DNA of 32,662 nt from assembly GCA_003819715.1 (NCBI GenBank), contig RPQN01000027.1:1-32662 (forward strand), in the 5' to 3' direction. Position numbers and translations under genes: made by a program. Within the stretch, counting starts at the first letter, position 1. Each line of letters starts with the position of its first letter. Below, in pieces: positions 1-7,406 of this stretch. The notes under the pieces were generated by a model. The model made no database searches. It was not told the origin of the DNA and saw only the letters and a program-made list of their open reading frames with translations. The DNA comes from Ignavibacteriota bacterium. Lineage in GTDB: Bacteria; Bacteroidota; Ignavibacteria; UBA10030.

Positions 1-1758
1 ATCGAGGAACCGCAATAGCGCAAGAATATCACCGGTGACCCTCCGGCCGCGAATGTCGAGGCTGCTGTGCGAAACAAATCGGATATGTGCGCTGTTCAGC
101 CATCCGCTGACTGCCACGACATGTTCATTCTTCGGCGTCAGGATAGTGATATCGCTGTACCGGTAACCGCGTTGTTCACAGCAATCCCGGATAATGTCCA
201 GAATCTTCGCACGCTGCTGTTCCTGCGCTTCGTCTTTTTCAAACGACACCACCTCGACATATCCTTTGTTCCGGTTAATCTCATTGACATTCTGTTCAAA
301 GGTAGACAATCCGCTGGCACGCGGTGCTTCGCCGTCGACGACGAAGGGCACGACGGTATGAAACACTGTTTTATCGAAGTCGAGAATCTTCTCGAAACTC
401 CGGTAATTCGTTTTCAATTCCAGTACGTGAGGAGGAGCGGACGGAAACACATTGTCCTCCATAGTGCTTTTCATGATGCGCCAATCGGCGTGACGAAATG
501 CATAGATGGATTGTTTGGTATCGCCGACCACAAACAGGCTGCCCTGTTTCGAAAGGGCTTCGGCAAACAGCGGCTTGAGTGTTTCCCACTGCACCGGAGC
601 GGTATCCTGAAATTCATCGATGAGATAATGAGAGATGGTATCGCCGAGATAAAAATAGACCTGAGGTACGATTTCTTCTGAAATAAAATGACGAAGTATA
701 CGGTTGACATCGGGAAGCTGCACCTGGCCGCTTCGCCGCATCATCCGGTCAATCGTGCCCCGGAATAAATTATGCGCTTCGATCGACGGCCGGTAAAAAT
801 GGTATGCCTGGGTGACCACATATTCTCCGGCAAGCTCATCGAACCTGTCCAGAAGGGGAAGAAAACGCCGGCTCCACTCCTCCGTTTTTTCTTTTTCCTC
901 TTTTGATTTTCCCGTTTTCACGGGTTTATGAACGCTCTTCAATTCAATGAGTTTATCCACATCTCCGCCTTGAGCAGCGGCCACCGCATTTTCGAAATAC
1001 CTGCTCATCTCCAGTCCGGAATTCCGGACAAGCCCGGTGAGTTCGTGAAACACATCCAGGAGTTCCTTGCGCAGGGTGCTCACGTGATGACCGCCATCCA
1101 CCGTCGTCAGGATATCTTTTGATTGTGCGCTCAAGGTATTGTACAGGCGGCGGACTTCATCGGAAAGTTTTTGATAAGGATCCCATATATATTTTGAGGA
1201 TGTATTCTGGCTCTCGATATAAATATCCGTCAGTTCTTCAAGCAGTTTCTGTTTTGAAGGATCGGTTGCAAGCTCGCGTGCAAACTGATCAAATGCCGCA
1301 TCCAGGATAGCCGCGTTGTTCAGAACAATTTCAATCGAGGGCGAATACCCGAATTCCAGCGCCGAGGCACGGAACACACGGGCCATAAAGCTGTCGATGG
1401 TCTGTACCTGGAACGCGGAATAGTCCTGCAGAATGGTTTCCAGTAATTCACCGCAGCGGATGCGAAGGTCCGGACGATTTATTGACACCAGCGGACTTAA
1501 TTGATCAAGTATCGTGTTGTCGCCATGGAATGCCTTTTTGAGATATTCCAGGACGCGCTGACGCATTTCCGCTGCGGCATTCCTGGTGAACGTCATTGCC
1601 AGCACATTGTTCAGCCGGTTGTTCGGGACCTTCTTCGAGAGCAGGAGCTGGAGAATTTTCAACGTGAGCGTATGTGTTTTCCCCGATCCTGCCGATGCAG
1701 AAACGATGGTAAAATCGGGGAATCGAAGTTCGGTATCGTTTAAGAGAATGGGGGCCAC
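1..1758 (-). CDS. RecB/AddA-type UvrD-family helicase (exonuclease helicase subunit), N-terminal part, cut by window edge
   Basis: This is an ATP-dependent superfamily 1A helicase of the RecB/AddA kind, expected to act in double-strand-break end processing and recombination. The minus-strand frame is open from a GTG at 1758 to the window edge, about 586 codons. It shows Walker A (A-S-A-G-S-G-K-T, residues 21-28), MTFTRNAAAEM (motif Ia region), L-I-D-E-F-Q-D-T near residue 381 (motif II), G-D-T-K-Q-S-I-Y-A-F-R near 412 (motif III) and T-N-Y-R-S near 450 (motif IV). The A-S-A-G-S-G-K-T and D-E-F-Q-D-T spellings are typical of RecB/AddA rather than UvrD/PcrA. GTG was chosen because an in-frame TGA lies seven codons upstream and no ATG precedes Walker A. 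The C-terminal helicase and nuclease domains and any AddB partner would lie to the left of the window. Confidence 0.9.
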   Translation of the reverse strand, partial: MAPILLNDTELRFPDFTIVSASAGSGKTHTLTLKILQLLLSKKVPNNRLNNVLAMTFTRNAAAEMRQRVLEYLKKAFHGDNTILDQLSPLVSINRPDLRIRCGELLETILQDYSAFQVQTIDSFMARVFRASALEFGYSPSIEIVLNNAAILDAAFDQFARELATDPSKQKLLEELTDIYIESQNTSSKYIWDPYQKLSDEVRRLYNTLSAQSKDILTTVDGGHHVSTLRKELLDVFHELTGLVRNSGLEMSRYFENAVAAAQGGDVDKLIELKSVHKPVKTGKSKEEKEKTEEWSRRFLPLLDRFDELAGEYVVTQAYHFYRPSIEAHNLFRGTIDRMMRRSGQVQLPDVNRILRHFISEEIVPQVYFYLGDTISHYLIDEFQDTAPVQWETLKPLFAEALSKQGSLFVVGDTKQSIYAFRHADWRIMKSTMEDNVFPSAPPHVLELKTNYRSFEKILDFDKTVFHTVVPFVVDGEAPRASGLSTFEQNVNEINRNKGYVEVVSFEKDEAQEQQRAKILDIIRDCCEQRGYRYSDITILTPKNEHVVAVSGWLNSAHIRFVSHSSLDIRGRRVTGDILALLRFLD

Positions 1759-1776
1759 AGATAAATTTTTAATTTC

Positions 1777-2319
1777 TCAATTAAATATTGGATTCTCTCT
1801 GTCATAAAACCATTTTATTGGATTGTTGATAATATAATCACGGATGTGTTGTAGACCTTTTTCGTCGCGAATGATGTGTTCATAAAATCCTGGCTGCCAG
1901 CGAAATTCATTCGATCCAATTCGCCGGCATTCTCTCGTCACGGCAGCTTTATACGTTCGTATAATGACCGACAATGTTCCTTTTTTCGGCGATATTATCG
2001 CAGAGGAATCTTTCGTAGAGACGTTCAATTGAACGTCTCTACCTCGTTGATCATTTATTATAATAATTCCGTGAATATGGTTCGGCATTACAATAAATTC
2101 ATCCAATGTAACATAATGAAAATGATCCGGAATTTGTTCCCAGCACTTTTTAGCAATATTACCAACATTCGACAAATTCATAATTTCTTGTTCCACATCC
2201 CCCAATATGCATTCATGATTGCGAACACATATCGTTGCAAAATAATCACCTGGGTGGGAATAATCATACCCTTTCAATCTCGTTGATTCGATCCGAAATG
2301 TGTTTTTAAATAATGTCAT
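1777..2319 (-). CDS. REP-associated tyrosine transposase (RAYT-1, Y1/IS200-like family)
   Basis: This is a single-domain Y1 HUH transposase of the REP-associated (RAYT) type, which nicks single-stranded REP hairpins. The metal-binding HUH motif is V-M-P-N-H-I-H-G (H81, H83). The probable nucleophile is Y162 in D-Y-I-I-N-N-P-I-K-W, matching the position of the catalytic Tyr in E. coli TnpA-REP as I recall it. Its 180 residues are normal for the family. The ATG follows a good ribosome site, AAGGGGGT. Residues 93-102 (roughly R-D-V-Q-L-N-V-S-T) are encoded by a 28-nt perfect palindrome of the same type as repeats at 2332, 2449 and 19009. It lies in the variable loop between the HUH motif and the K-A-A-V-T-R segment. 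The gene appears intact, so it may be active or recently domesticated. Confidence 0.88.
   Translation of the reverse strand: MTLFKNTFRIESTRLKGYDYSHPGDYFATICVRNHECILGDVEQEIMNLSNVGNIAKKCWEQIPDHFHYVTLDEFIVMPNHIHGIIIINDQRGRDVQLNVSTKDSSAIISPKKGTLSVIIRTYKAAVTRECRRIGSNEFRWQPGFYEHIIRDEKGLQHIRDYIINNPIKWFYDRENPIFN
2015..2042. repeat. GTAG-type palindrome inside the RAYT-1 coding sequence
   Basis: A perfect 28-nt palindrome, GTAGAGACGTTCAA joined to its reverse complement TTGAACGTCTCTAC. It keeps the RAYT-1 frame open. It belongs to the same family as the intergenic palindromes at 2332-2359, 2449-2476 and 19009-19044. Confidence 0.85.
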
Positions 2320-2331
2320 GTTACCCCCTTT

Positions 2332-2359
2332 GTAGAGACGTAATATATTACTTCTCTAC
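2332..2359. repeat. GTAG-type palindrome just upstream of RAYT-1
   Basis: A 28-nt inverted repeat beginning GTAGAGACGTAATA and ending TATTACTTCTCTAC, with one imperfect pairing region. It lies 13 nt upstream of the RAYT-1 start codon and could fold in the RAYT mRNA leader or act as a substrate of the transposase. Confidence 0.75.
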
Positions 2360-2448
2360 AACAACAAACATTATTACGATTCTACCCTGTAATTTTATTT
2401 CCCCATCACCTTTTTCACAATCGCATCAATGAGATTCTTCCCGGTACT

Positions 2449-2476
2449 GTAGGGATGTTTCATTAAACGTCCCTAC
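2449..2476. repeat. GTAG-type palindrome downstream of the M3 peptidase gene
   Basis: A 28-nt inverted repeat, GTAGGGATGTTTCA followed by TTAAACGTCCCTAC, one mismatch from perfect. It sits 24 nt past the peptidase stop codon, so it may also act as a 3' mRNA hairpin. The 2320-2500 gap otherwise holds only the second palindrome and a short remnant-like reading frame at 2395-2463 (minus). Confidence 0.75.
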
Positions 2477-2500
2477 GTTTGAAAAGAAAATATAAATCAT

Positions 2501-4582
2501 TTACATCAGTCCCCGCTTCTTCAGCAAGGGTTCGATGGTGGGCTGCTTGCCCCGGAATTTTACATAGAGCGTCATCGGGTCATCCGAACCGCCGCGCTCG
2601 AGAATATTTTTCATAAACGATTGCGCGGTGGCCTGGTCAAAGATCCCTTTTTCCTTGAATGCTTCAAACGCATCCGAATCCAGGACCTCCGCCCAGAGAT
2701 AGCTGTAATATCCTGCTGCATAACCTCCGATGATATGCGAAAAATACATGCTGCGGTACCGCGAAACAATTTCAGGCATCAGCCCGATCTTTCCCATGGA
2801 TTGATTCTCGAAAGCGACCGCATCAACCGAGCCCGTATCGGTCAGCATATGCCAGTCCATATCGAGGAACGACGCTGCGAGATACTCCACCGTCGCGAAG
2901 CCCTGATTGAACTTCGCACTGTTTGTGATCTTATCGATAAGGCTTTGCGGAATGACATCGCCGGTTTTATAATGGAACGCGTACGTCCGGAGAACTTCCG
3001 GCTCCATGGCCCAGTGTTCCATAATCTGGGACGGGAGTTCAACAAAATCCCTTGCAATCGGAAGTCCGGGATACGTGACGTTGGAGAGCAGGCCTTGCAG
3101 CGCATGACCGAATTCATGAAACAGCGTTTCCACTTCGTCAAGGCTCAGGAGCGCCGGCTGATCCCCGGCAGGCCGGGAGAAATTGCCGACATTATAAATG
3201 AGCGGCGTGACGTTCTTTCCGCCGACATATTTCTGCCTCCGGAAACTGCTGCACCAGGCTCCCGCACGTTTGCCCGAACGCGGAAAATAATCCGAGTAGA
3301 AAATACCGAGGTGCGACCCGTCGCTTCGTTTTACTTCGAACACGGACACTTCATCCATATATTTCGGAATATCATTTCGTTCGACGAACTGCAGTCCATA
3401 GAGCTTGTGCGCGACATCGAAAGCGCCTTTTCGAACGTTCTCCATCTGGAAATAAGGGCGCAGTTCATTCTCATCAAGATCGTACCGCTCTTTGCGGACT
3501 TTTTCAGAATAGTACCACCAATCCCATGACGCCAGCTTGAATGTGCCGCCTTCCTTATCAATGATCGACTGCATATCGTCCCGCTCTTTTTTTGCAACCT
3601 TCACTGCAGGATCCCACACGTTCCTGAGCAGGTCATAGACTGCTTGCGGAGTTTTTGCCATGTTGATTTCCAGCCGGTAATCGGCAAAGGTTTTGTATCC
3701 AAGCAGGTTCGACCGCTCTACACGGAGCGCTGCAATGCGGGAGATGATCTTTTTATTGTCATACTCGTTGTTGTTATCGCCGCGTTTGATATAGCCGGTA
3801 TAGAGTTTTTCACGGAGGCTTCGATTCGCCGCAAACGTGAGGAACGGCAGCATGCTCGGTTTCTGCGTCGTAAAGACCCACCTGCCGTCGAGCTCTGCGG
3901 CGGCATCGATCGAACTTTGCGGCAATCCGGCCAGGTCTTCTTTTTTTTCAACCACCATTTTGAAATTGTTCGTTTCCTTGAGAACATTATCATTGAATTT
4001 CAGCGAGAGCATGGAAAGTTCTTCGTTGATCTTCCGGAACCGCTCTTTCTGTTCCGACGAAAGATTTGCGCCGCCGCGGATAAATCCTTTGTACGTATTC
4101 TCGAGTAAACGCAGCTGTTCCGTATTCAAGCCAAGTTTTTCCCTCCCGTCATAGATCGATTTGACTCGGAGAAAGAGCTTTTCGTTCATATTGATATCAT
4201 CGCTGTGTTTCGATTCCAGCGGCGACACGGCAACGGCAATTTTTTGAAGTTCGTCATTGTTATTGGCCCCGCGGACTGCCGAAAAGACATTGTCGACTTT
4301 TTCCAGGAGCGCCCCGGTGCGGGCAAACGCTTCGATCGTATTCTTAAAATCCGGCGGCTGCGGATTATTGACAATCGCATCAACTTCCTTCATCTCCCGG
4401 TTCATCCCTTCGAGAAATGCAGGCATATAATGTTCGGTCCTGATGAGATCGAATGGTGGGGTTTGGAACGGCGTCTGATACTCTCCAAAGAACGGATTTA
4501 TGCCTCGGGACTCTTTTTCCTGCGATGATAACGAACCTATCAGATAACAACAGCATGCGAGCGTGAAGATCAATATCCTCAT
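2501..4582 (-). CDS. dcp: M3-family zinc metallopeptidase, peptidyl-dipeptidase Dcp-like, exported
   Basis: This is a thimet-oligopeptidase-family (M3A) enzyme, expected to cleave dipeptides from the C-terminus of short peptides. The zinc site is clear: F-H-E-F-G-H-A-L gives H489, E490 and H493, and E515 in F-V-E-L-P-S-Q is the third ligand. The 693-residue length matches Dcp (about 680) plus a signal peptide, M-R-I-L-I-F-T-L-A-C-C-C-Y-L-I-G, ending near S-S-Q; the Cys run could instead form a lipobox-like site. The E. coli enzyme lacks such a signal, so this copy probably works in the periplasm or is membrane-anchored. The C-terminus (P-L-L-K-K-R-G-L) is complete. It stands alone and is divergent from the sigma factor gene across about 200 bp. 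Confidence 0.93.
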   Translation of the reverse strand: MRILIFTLACCCYLIGSLSSQEKESRGINPFFGEYQTPFQTPPFDLIRTEHYMPAFLEGMNREMKEVDAIVNNPQPPDFKNTIEAFARTGALLEKVDNVFSAVRGANNNDELQKIAVAVSPLESKHSDDINMNEKLFLRVKSIYDGREKLGLNTEQLRLLENTYKGFIRGGANLSSEQKERFRKINEELSMLSLKFNDNVLKETNNFKMVVEKKEDLAGLPQSSIDAAAELDGRWVFTTQKPSMLPFLTFAANRSLREKLYTGYIKRGDNNNEYDNKKIISRIAALRVERSNLLGYKTFADYRLEINMAKTPQAVYDLLRNVWDPAVKVAKKERDDMQSIIDKEGGTFKLASWDWWYYSEKVRKERYDLDENELRPYFQMENVRKGAFDVAHKLYGLQFVERNDIPKYMDEVSVFEVKRSDGSHLGIFYSDYFPRSGKRAGAWCSSFRRQKYVGGKNVTPLIYNVGNFSRPAGDQPALLSLDEVETLFHEFGHALQGLLSNVTYPGLPIARDFVELPSQIMEHWAMEPEVLRTYAFHYKTGDVIPQSLIDKITNSAKFNQGFATVEYLAASFLDMDWHMLTDTGSVDAVAFENQSMGKIGLMPEIVSRYRSMYFSHIIGGYAAGYYSYLWAEVLDSDAFEAFKEKGIFDQATAQSFMKNILERGGSDDPMTLYVKFRGKQPTIEPLLKKRGLM

Positions 4583-4779
4583 GATGAATGGTCCTTTTAA
4601 AACGTGAGATGGTTAAAATCGCTTTGGCTACAATATCGGAATTCCTTCCAAGGAAAGCACCATTTTAATAAATTTTGGCATTGTCCGAGCAACTTTCTTT
4701 CCCTTTGTGCATCTTCTATAGGAGCGGGGAAAATCCGGAAGCGTCAACGTCACCTTTCGCAGTGCAGAAAGAATTCGCA

Positions 4780-5310
4780 GTGAGGACAGATACCGAATTA
4801 ATTCAGCTTTTACATCAGGGCGACCGGCAGGCATTTGCTGATTTATACGAGCATCATAAATCTGCAATTTTCCGTTATTGCCAGCGTATGCTGAATGATT
4901 CCGGCGCCGCGGAAGATGCGACACAGGAAACATTTATTAAGATGTATGCGAATATCCGGCTGCTGCAAAAAACCGAATCGTTTCTCTCCTGGTTGTTCAG
5001 TATTGCACGGAACGAAGTCATGATGCACATCCGGAAGCAGCGGCGGAACGGTGCTCAAGGCAATGATGATGTCTGGGATGAAACGACTCCTTATGAGTTG
5101 ATGGTTTCTGCCGAAACAAAGGAAATTGTTCAACGTCTTCTTCAAAATTTGAAAAGTGAATACCGGGAAGTCCTTCTCCTGCGAGAGTACGAACAGCTAT
5201 CGTATGCTCAGATTGCAGAGATTACGTCGAACACGGAAAGTTCGGTCAAGTCGCGCCTGTTCAAGGCGCGCAAAGCATTGACACAGCGATTAAAACAATA
5301 TTATCAATAA
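4780..5310 (+). CDS. ECF-type RNA polymerase sigma factor (sigma-70 family, RpoE-like)
   Basis: This is an extracytoplasmic-function sigma factor with two domains. Region 2 runs from D-L-Y-E-H-H-K-S-A-I-F-R-Y-C through A-E-D-A-T-Q-E-T-F-I-K-M-Y to S-W-L-F-S-I-A-R-N. Region 4 ends with Q-L-S-Y-A-Q-I-A-E-I-T and S-S-V-K-S-R-L-F-K-A-R-K-A-L. The frame is open from an ATG at 4675, but the first 35 residues do not resemble the family. I prefer GTG at 4780, preceded by a purine-rich AGAAAGAA, giving 176 residues, a normal ECF size; GTG at 4762 is an alternative. The anti-sigma gene follows about 105 bp downstream on the same strand, so the pair probably forms a regulatory unit. Confidence 0.9.
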   Translation: MRTDTELIQLLHQGDRQAFADLYEHHKSAIFRYCQRMLNDSGAAEDATQETFIKMYANIRLLQKTESFLSWLFSIARNEVMMHIRKQRRNGAQGNDDVWDETTPYELMVSAETKEIVQRLLQNLKSEYREVLLLREYEQLSYAQIAEITSNTESSVKSRLFKARKALTQRLKQYYQ

Positions 5311-5415
5311 ATGAATGTCAACCCCGAATATGGAAATGAGGAATTTGAGAAAACGACAGCACGATTCCGACAGGATGGATGCGGGATTGGTAAAATGATT
5401 TTCATGAGGTGAATT

Positions 5416-5871
5416 ATGAATTGCGAACGGTATCAGGAATTTATCAGCCAGTTCATCGACGGTGAATTGGACAACATTAACGAATCAGATCTGTTTCGGC
5501 ATCTCGGTTCCTGCGAGTTGTGCCGGACATTTTTCAAAAATGTTATCTCATTACGAAGTTCATTAGCCGCCCAATCCCCCGCGGTCGTCCCCGTTTCCAT
5601 GGACCAGCGGGTGCTCAATCCATTATCCCGGAATATCAAACGGCCGGCGCTTCAAAATTTCCTTTGGCTTCAGGGGAAAGCGCGGTATTCATTCCGTGTC
5701 GTCGGACTGGCAGTCGTCTTAACGGCGCTCACGAGTATTTTTGTATCTTCACTCTGGTACACCTCTCAACAACCGCAACGGACGATCGTCTGTCTGACTC
5801 CGCTTCCGGAAGTGGAAGTCAACGGATATGTCGTTGTTGCCTCATCACCAACGAAAGGATTCAACCAATGA
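5416..5871 (+). CDS. Zinc-finger anti-sigma factor, single-pass membrane protein
   Basis: This is a putative anti-sigma factor of the ZAS/zf-HC2 kind. The cytoplasmic N-terminus carries H-L-G-S-C-E-L-C (H29, C33, C36; C3 could complete the site). One transmembrane helix spans roughly residues 95-116 (V-V-G-L-A-V-V-L-T-A-L-T-S-I-F-V), leaving a short periplasmic tail of about 35 residues. By family analogy it holds the sigma factor encoded just upstream inactive at the membrane until a signal arrives. The start is supported by AGGTG eight bases before the ATG. Its stop codon overlaps the next gene's start (ATGA), so the two are translationally coupled. Confidence 0.87.
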   Translation: MNCERYQEFISQFIDGELDNINESDLFRHLGSCELCRTFFKNVISLRSSLAAQSPAVVPVSMDQRVLNPLSRNIKRPALQNFLWLQGKARYSFRVVGLAVVLTALTSIFVSSLWYTSQQPQRTIVCLTPLPEVEVNGYVVVASSPTKGFNQ

Positions 5872-6692
5872 AAAAAAATATATTCATCGTCACATGCCTG
5901 CTGGCTCTCTCCGGGCTCATGAGTATCGCTTCAGCACAAACGAAGTCACTGCCGCCATCCGACAAGGAAATTCCGTTCGATAAGGAGCCCCGTGTCATAA
6001 AACAGGTGAACACGGAATACCCGTCGAGCATGCTCAGCGGCGGCTGGGAAGCAACGGTTTATATGAAAGCATTCATCGATGTAGAGGGCAATGTCACCGA
6101 TGCGAAAAGCGAAAAGATTCAGGTCACTGCCGCCAGGACGGACGATCAGCATGATGCCGCGGGCACGAAACAAGCCGATGGCAAAGCATTTGAAGAAGCG
6201 GCGTATGCTGCAGTCAAACAATGGAAGTTTTCACCGGCTCAAATGCAGGGAAAACCTGTCGCCGTGTGGGTCACGATTCCATTCCGATTTAAGTTGAGCG
6301 GAAAAGGCCCCTCTCCAGTGAATGAGGCAGACCGGGAGAAAATGGAAAAGGCCATGGAATCCATCAAGACAACCATTGAGAATATTCTCAAAGGCACGGA
6401 TTTAGAAAATGCCAAAAAGAAGGTCAGTAAGGATGCCATGCTCATCGCTAATACAAAAACGGAGAACCTGTACAGCGTTTTGAACGGAGAACACAAGGAG
6501 TTGCGCCTGAACGAAGGGAAAGAAGCGAAACGCACCAATATCAATGTGAAAGTGTATGATAAAGGGAAATCGGCGCTGATCGTGTGGACATCGGAACTTC
6601 CCGGAAAGAAAAACAAACGGATCCACTCCATCATGCTCTCTTTGACTGCAGAAAACACGTGGCAGATCACTCACTGGCACGTCAGCTGGTAA
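5868..6692 (+). CDS. Periplasmic TonB C-terminal-domain protein with C-terminal NTF2-like domain
   Basis: The ATG at 5868 overlaps the anti-sigma stop codon and starts a 274-residue protein with a clear signal peptide (M-K-K-N-I-F-I-V-T-C-L-L-A-L-S-G ... A-S-A-Q). The same frame is open further upstream, but that part overlaps the anti-sigma gene out of frame and is not coding. Residues about 40-140 look like a TonB_C domain: Y-P-S-S-M-L-S-G-G-W-E-A-T-V-Y-M-K, V-D-V-E-G-N-V-T-D-A and A-A-V-K-Q-W-K-F-S-P-A. There is no N-terminal membrane anchor or proline-rich spacer, so it is not a classical TonB. Residues about 165-274 look NTF2/SnoaL-like, ending N-T-W-Q-I-T-H-W-H-V-S-W. The domain pairing and coupling to a sigma/anti-sigma pair suggest an envelope-stress sensor or effector; that role is inference. 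Confidence 0.8.
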   Translation: MKKNIFIVTCLLALSGLMSIASAQTKSLPPSDKEIPFDKEPRVIKQVNTEYPSSMLSGGWEATVYMKAFIDVEGNVTDAKSEKIQVTAARTDDQHDAAGTKQADGKAFEEAAYAAVKQWKFSPAQMQGKPVAVWVTIPFRFKLSGKGPSPVNEADREKMEKAMESIKTTIENILKGTDLENAKKKVSKDAMLIANTKTENLYSVLNGEHKELRLNEGKEAKRTNINVKVYDKGKSALIVWTSELPGKKNKRIHSIMLSLTAENTWQITHWHVSW

Positions 6693-6716
6693 CCGCAACA
6701 AAGAACTTGGCTGTCG

Positions 6717-6745
6717 GTCCCGCCGCAGCAGTGTTGCGGCGGGAC
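6717..6745. terminator. Strong GC-rich hairpin between convergent genes, likely terminator
   Basis: GTCCCGCCGCA (6717-6727) and TGCGGCGGGAC (6735-6745) form a perfect 11-bp stem with a 7-nt loop. It lies between the TonB-like gene (plus) and the membrane-protein gene (minus). A T-run (TTTTTT near 6761) lies some 15 nt past the stem on the plus side, so it is not a textbook intrinsic terminator, but its convergent position fits a bidirectional one. Confidence 0.65.
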
Positions 6746-6763
6746 TCCTGACAAAAAGATTTT

Positions 6764-7354
6764 TTATCCGCGTCCCTTAATGGGCAATTTTTTATCCTGC
6801 CGGTGGAGATCGACGGAATGGATGATGGACTCCGCTATTTCAACGCCGACGCCGAGACTCAAACCCAGCCATAATCCGTCGAGAAAATTTCTTTGGAACA
6901 GTTCGGGCGGCAGGGATGCCACTTTCGTCAGGACACCAATCGCCAGTGTCAGCAGCACAAATATTGCGCCATACACAATGCCGACGACGACAAATTTCCA
7001 TTGTTTGAAATAGGCGAGTTTCCGTTCAAAAAGAAATGCGAGCACGACCACCGAGAGATTCACGCCGAACGACCAGATCGCGGCGTTCAACACCGGCATC
7101 CAGAACGATCCAAGAACAAAAATCACCGCGCCGGTTGACACTGCAGCGGTGATGGTATTGGAAAGTCCGCGCACGTGATAGAATGCAAAAATAAATGAGG
7201 TGCTTAACCCAAATAAAATATAGTACGCAAATCCTGAAGATTCCGGAATGAATATGGTCCCCCCGTAAATCATCAGTCCGGCTATCACACTTCCGGCAAG
7301 ACCAAGAAACGTAATGAGGCACAGCCTCCAGAGTTCTCCCAGCCACAGGTTCAT
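6764..7354 (-). CDS. Multi-pass membrane protein of unknown function
   Basis: I do not recognise the family. The 196-residue protein has about five or six hydrophobic segments: L-C-L-I-T-F-L-G-L-A-G-S-V-I-A near residue 15, Y-Y-I-L-F-G-L-S-T-S-F-I-F-A near 45, I-T-A-A-V-S-T-G-A-V-I-F-V near 70, V-N-L-S-V-V-V-L-A-F-L-F near 100, and V-V-V-G-I-V-Y-G-A-I-F-V-L-L near 125. A final glycine-rich segment (G-L-W-L-G-L-S-L-G-V-G) lies near 165. The C-terminal tail is charged and probably cytoplasmic (D-L-H-R-Q-D-K-K-L). It lies about 50 bp downstream of the DUF4175 gene on the same strand and may be co-transcribed with it. The start is preceded by AAGGAGAG. Confidence 0.7.
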   Translation of the reverse strand: MNLWLGELWRLCLITFLGLAGSVIAGLMIYGGTIFIPESSGFAYYILFGLSTSFIFAFYHVRGLSNTITAAVSTGAVIFVLGSFWMPVLNAAIWSFGVNLSVVVLAFLFERKLAYFKQWKFVVVGIVYGAIFVLLTLAIGVLTKVASLPPELFQRNFLDGLWLGLSLGVGVEIAESIIHSVDLHRQDKKLPIKGRG

Positions 7355-7406
7355 AGCACTCTCCTTCTATTGATTGAGAATAGCTGCCGGCGATATCACC
7401 GCCGGT

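Noticed and set aside
67-681. Plus-strand 204-codon open frame at the left edge
   Set aside because: Antisense to the helicase gene, whose motifs II, III and IV lie in the minus frame here.
2621-3529. Plus-strand 302-codon open frame
   Set aside because: Antisense shadow of the M3 peptidase gene; its translation shows no family features while the minus frame has all catalytic residues.
5520-5867. Upstream extension of the TonB_C/NTF2 protein frame
   Set aside because: It overlaps the anti-sigma gene out of frame; the signal peptide and ATGA overlap place the start at 5868.
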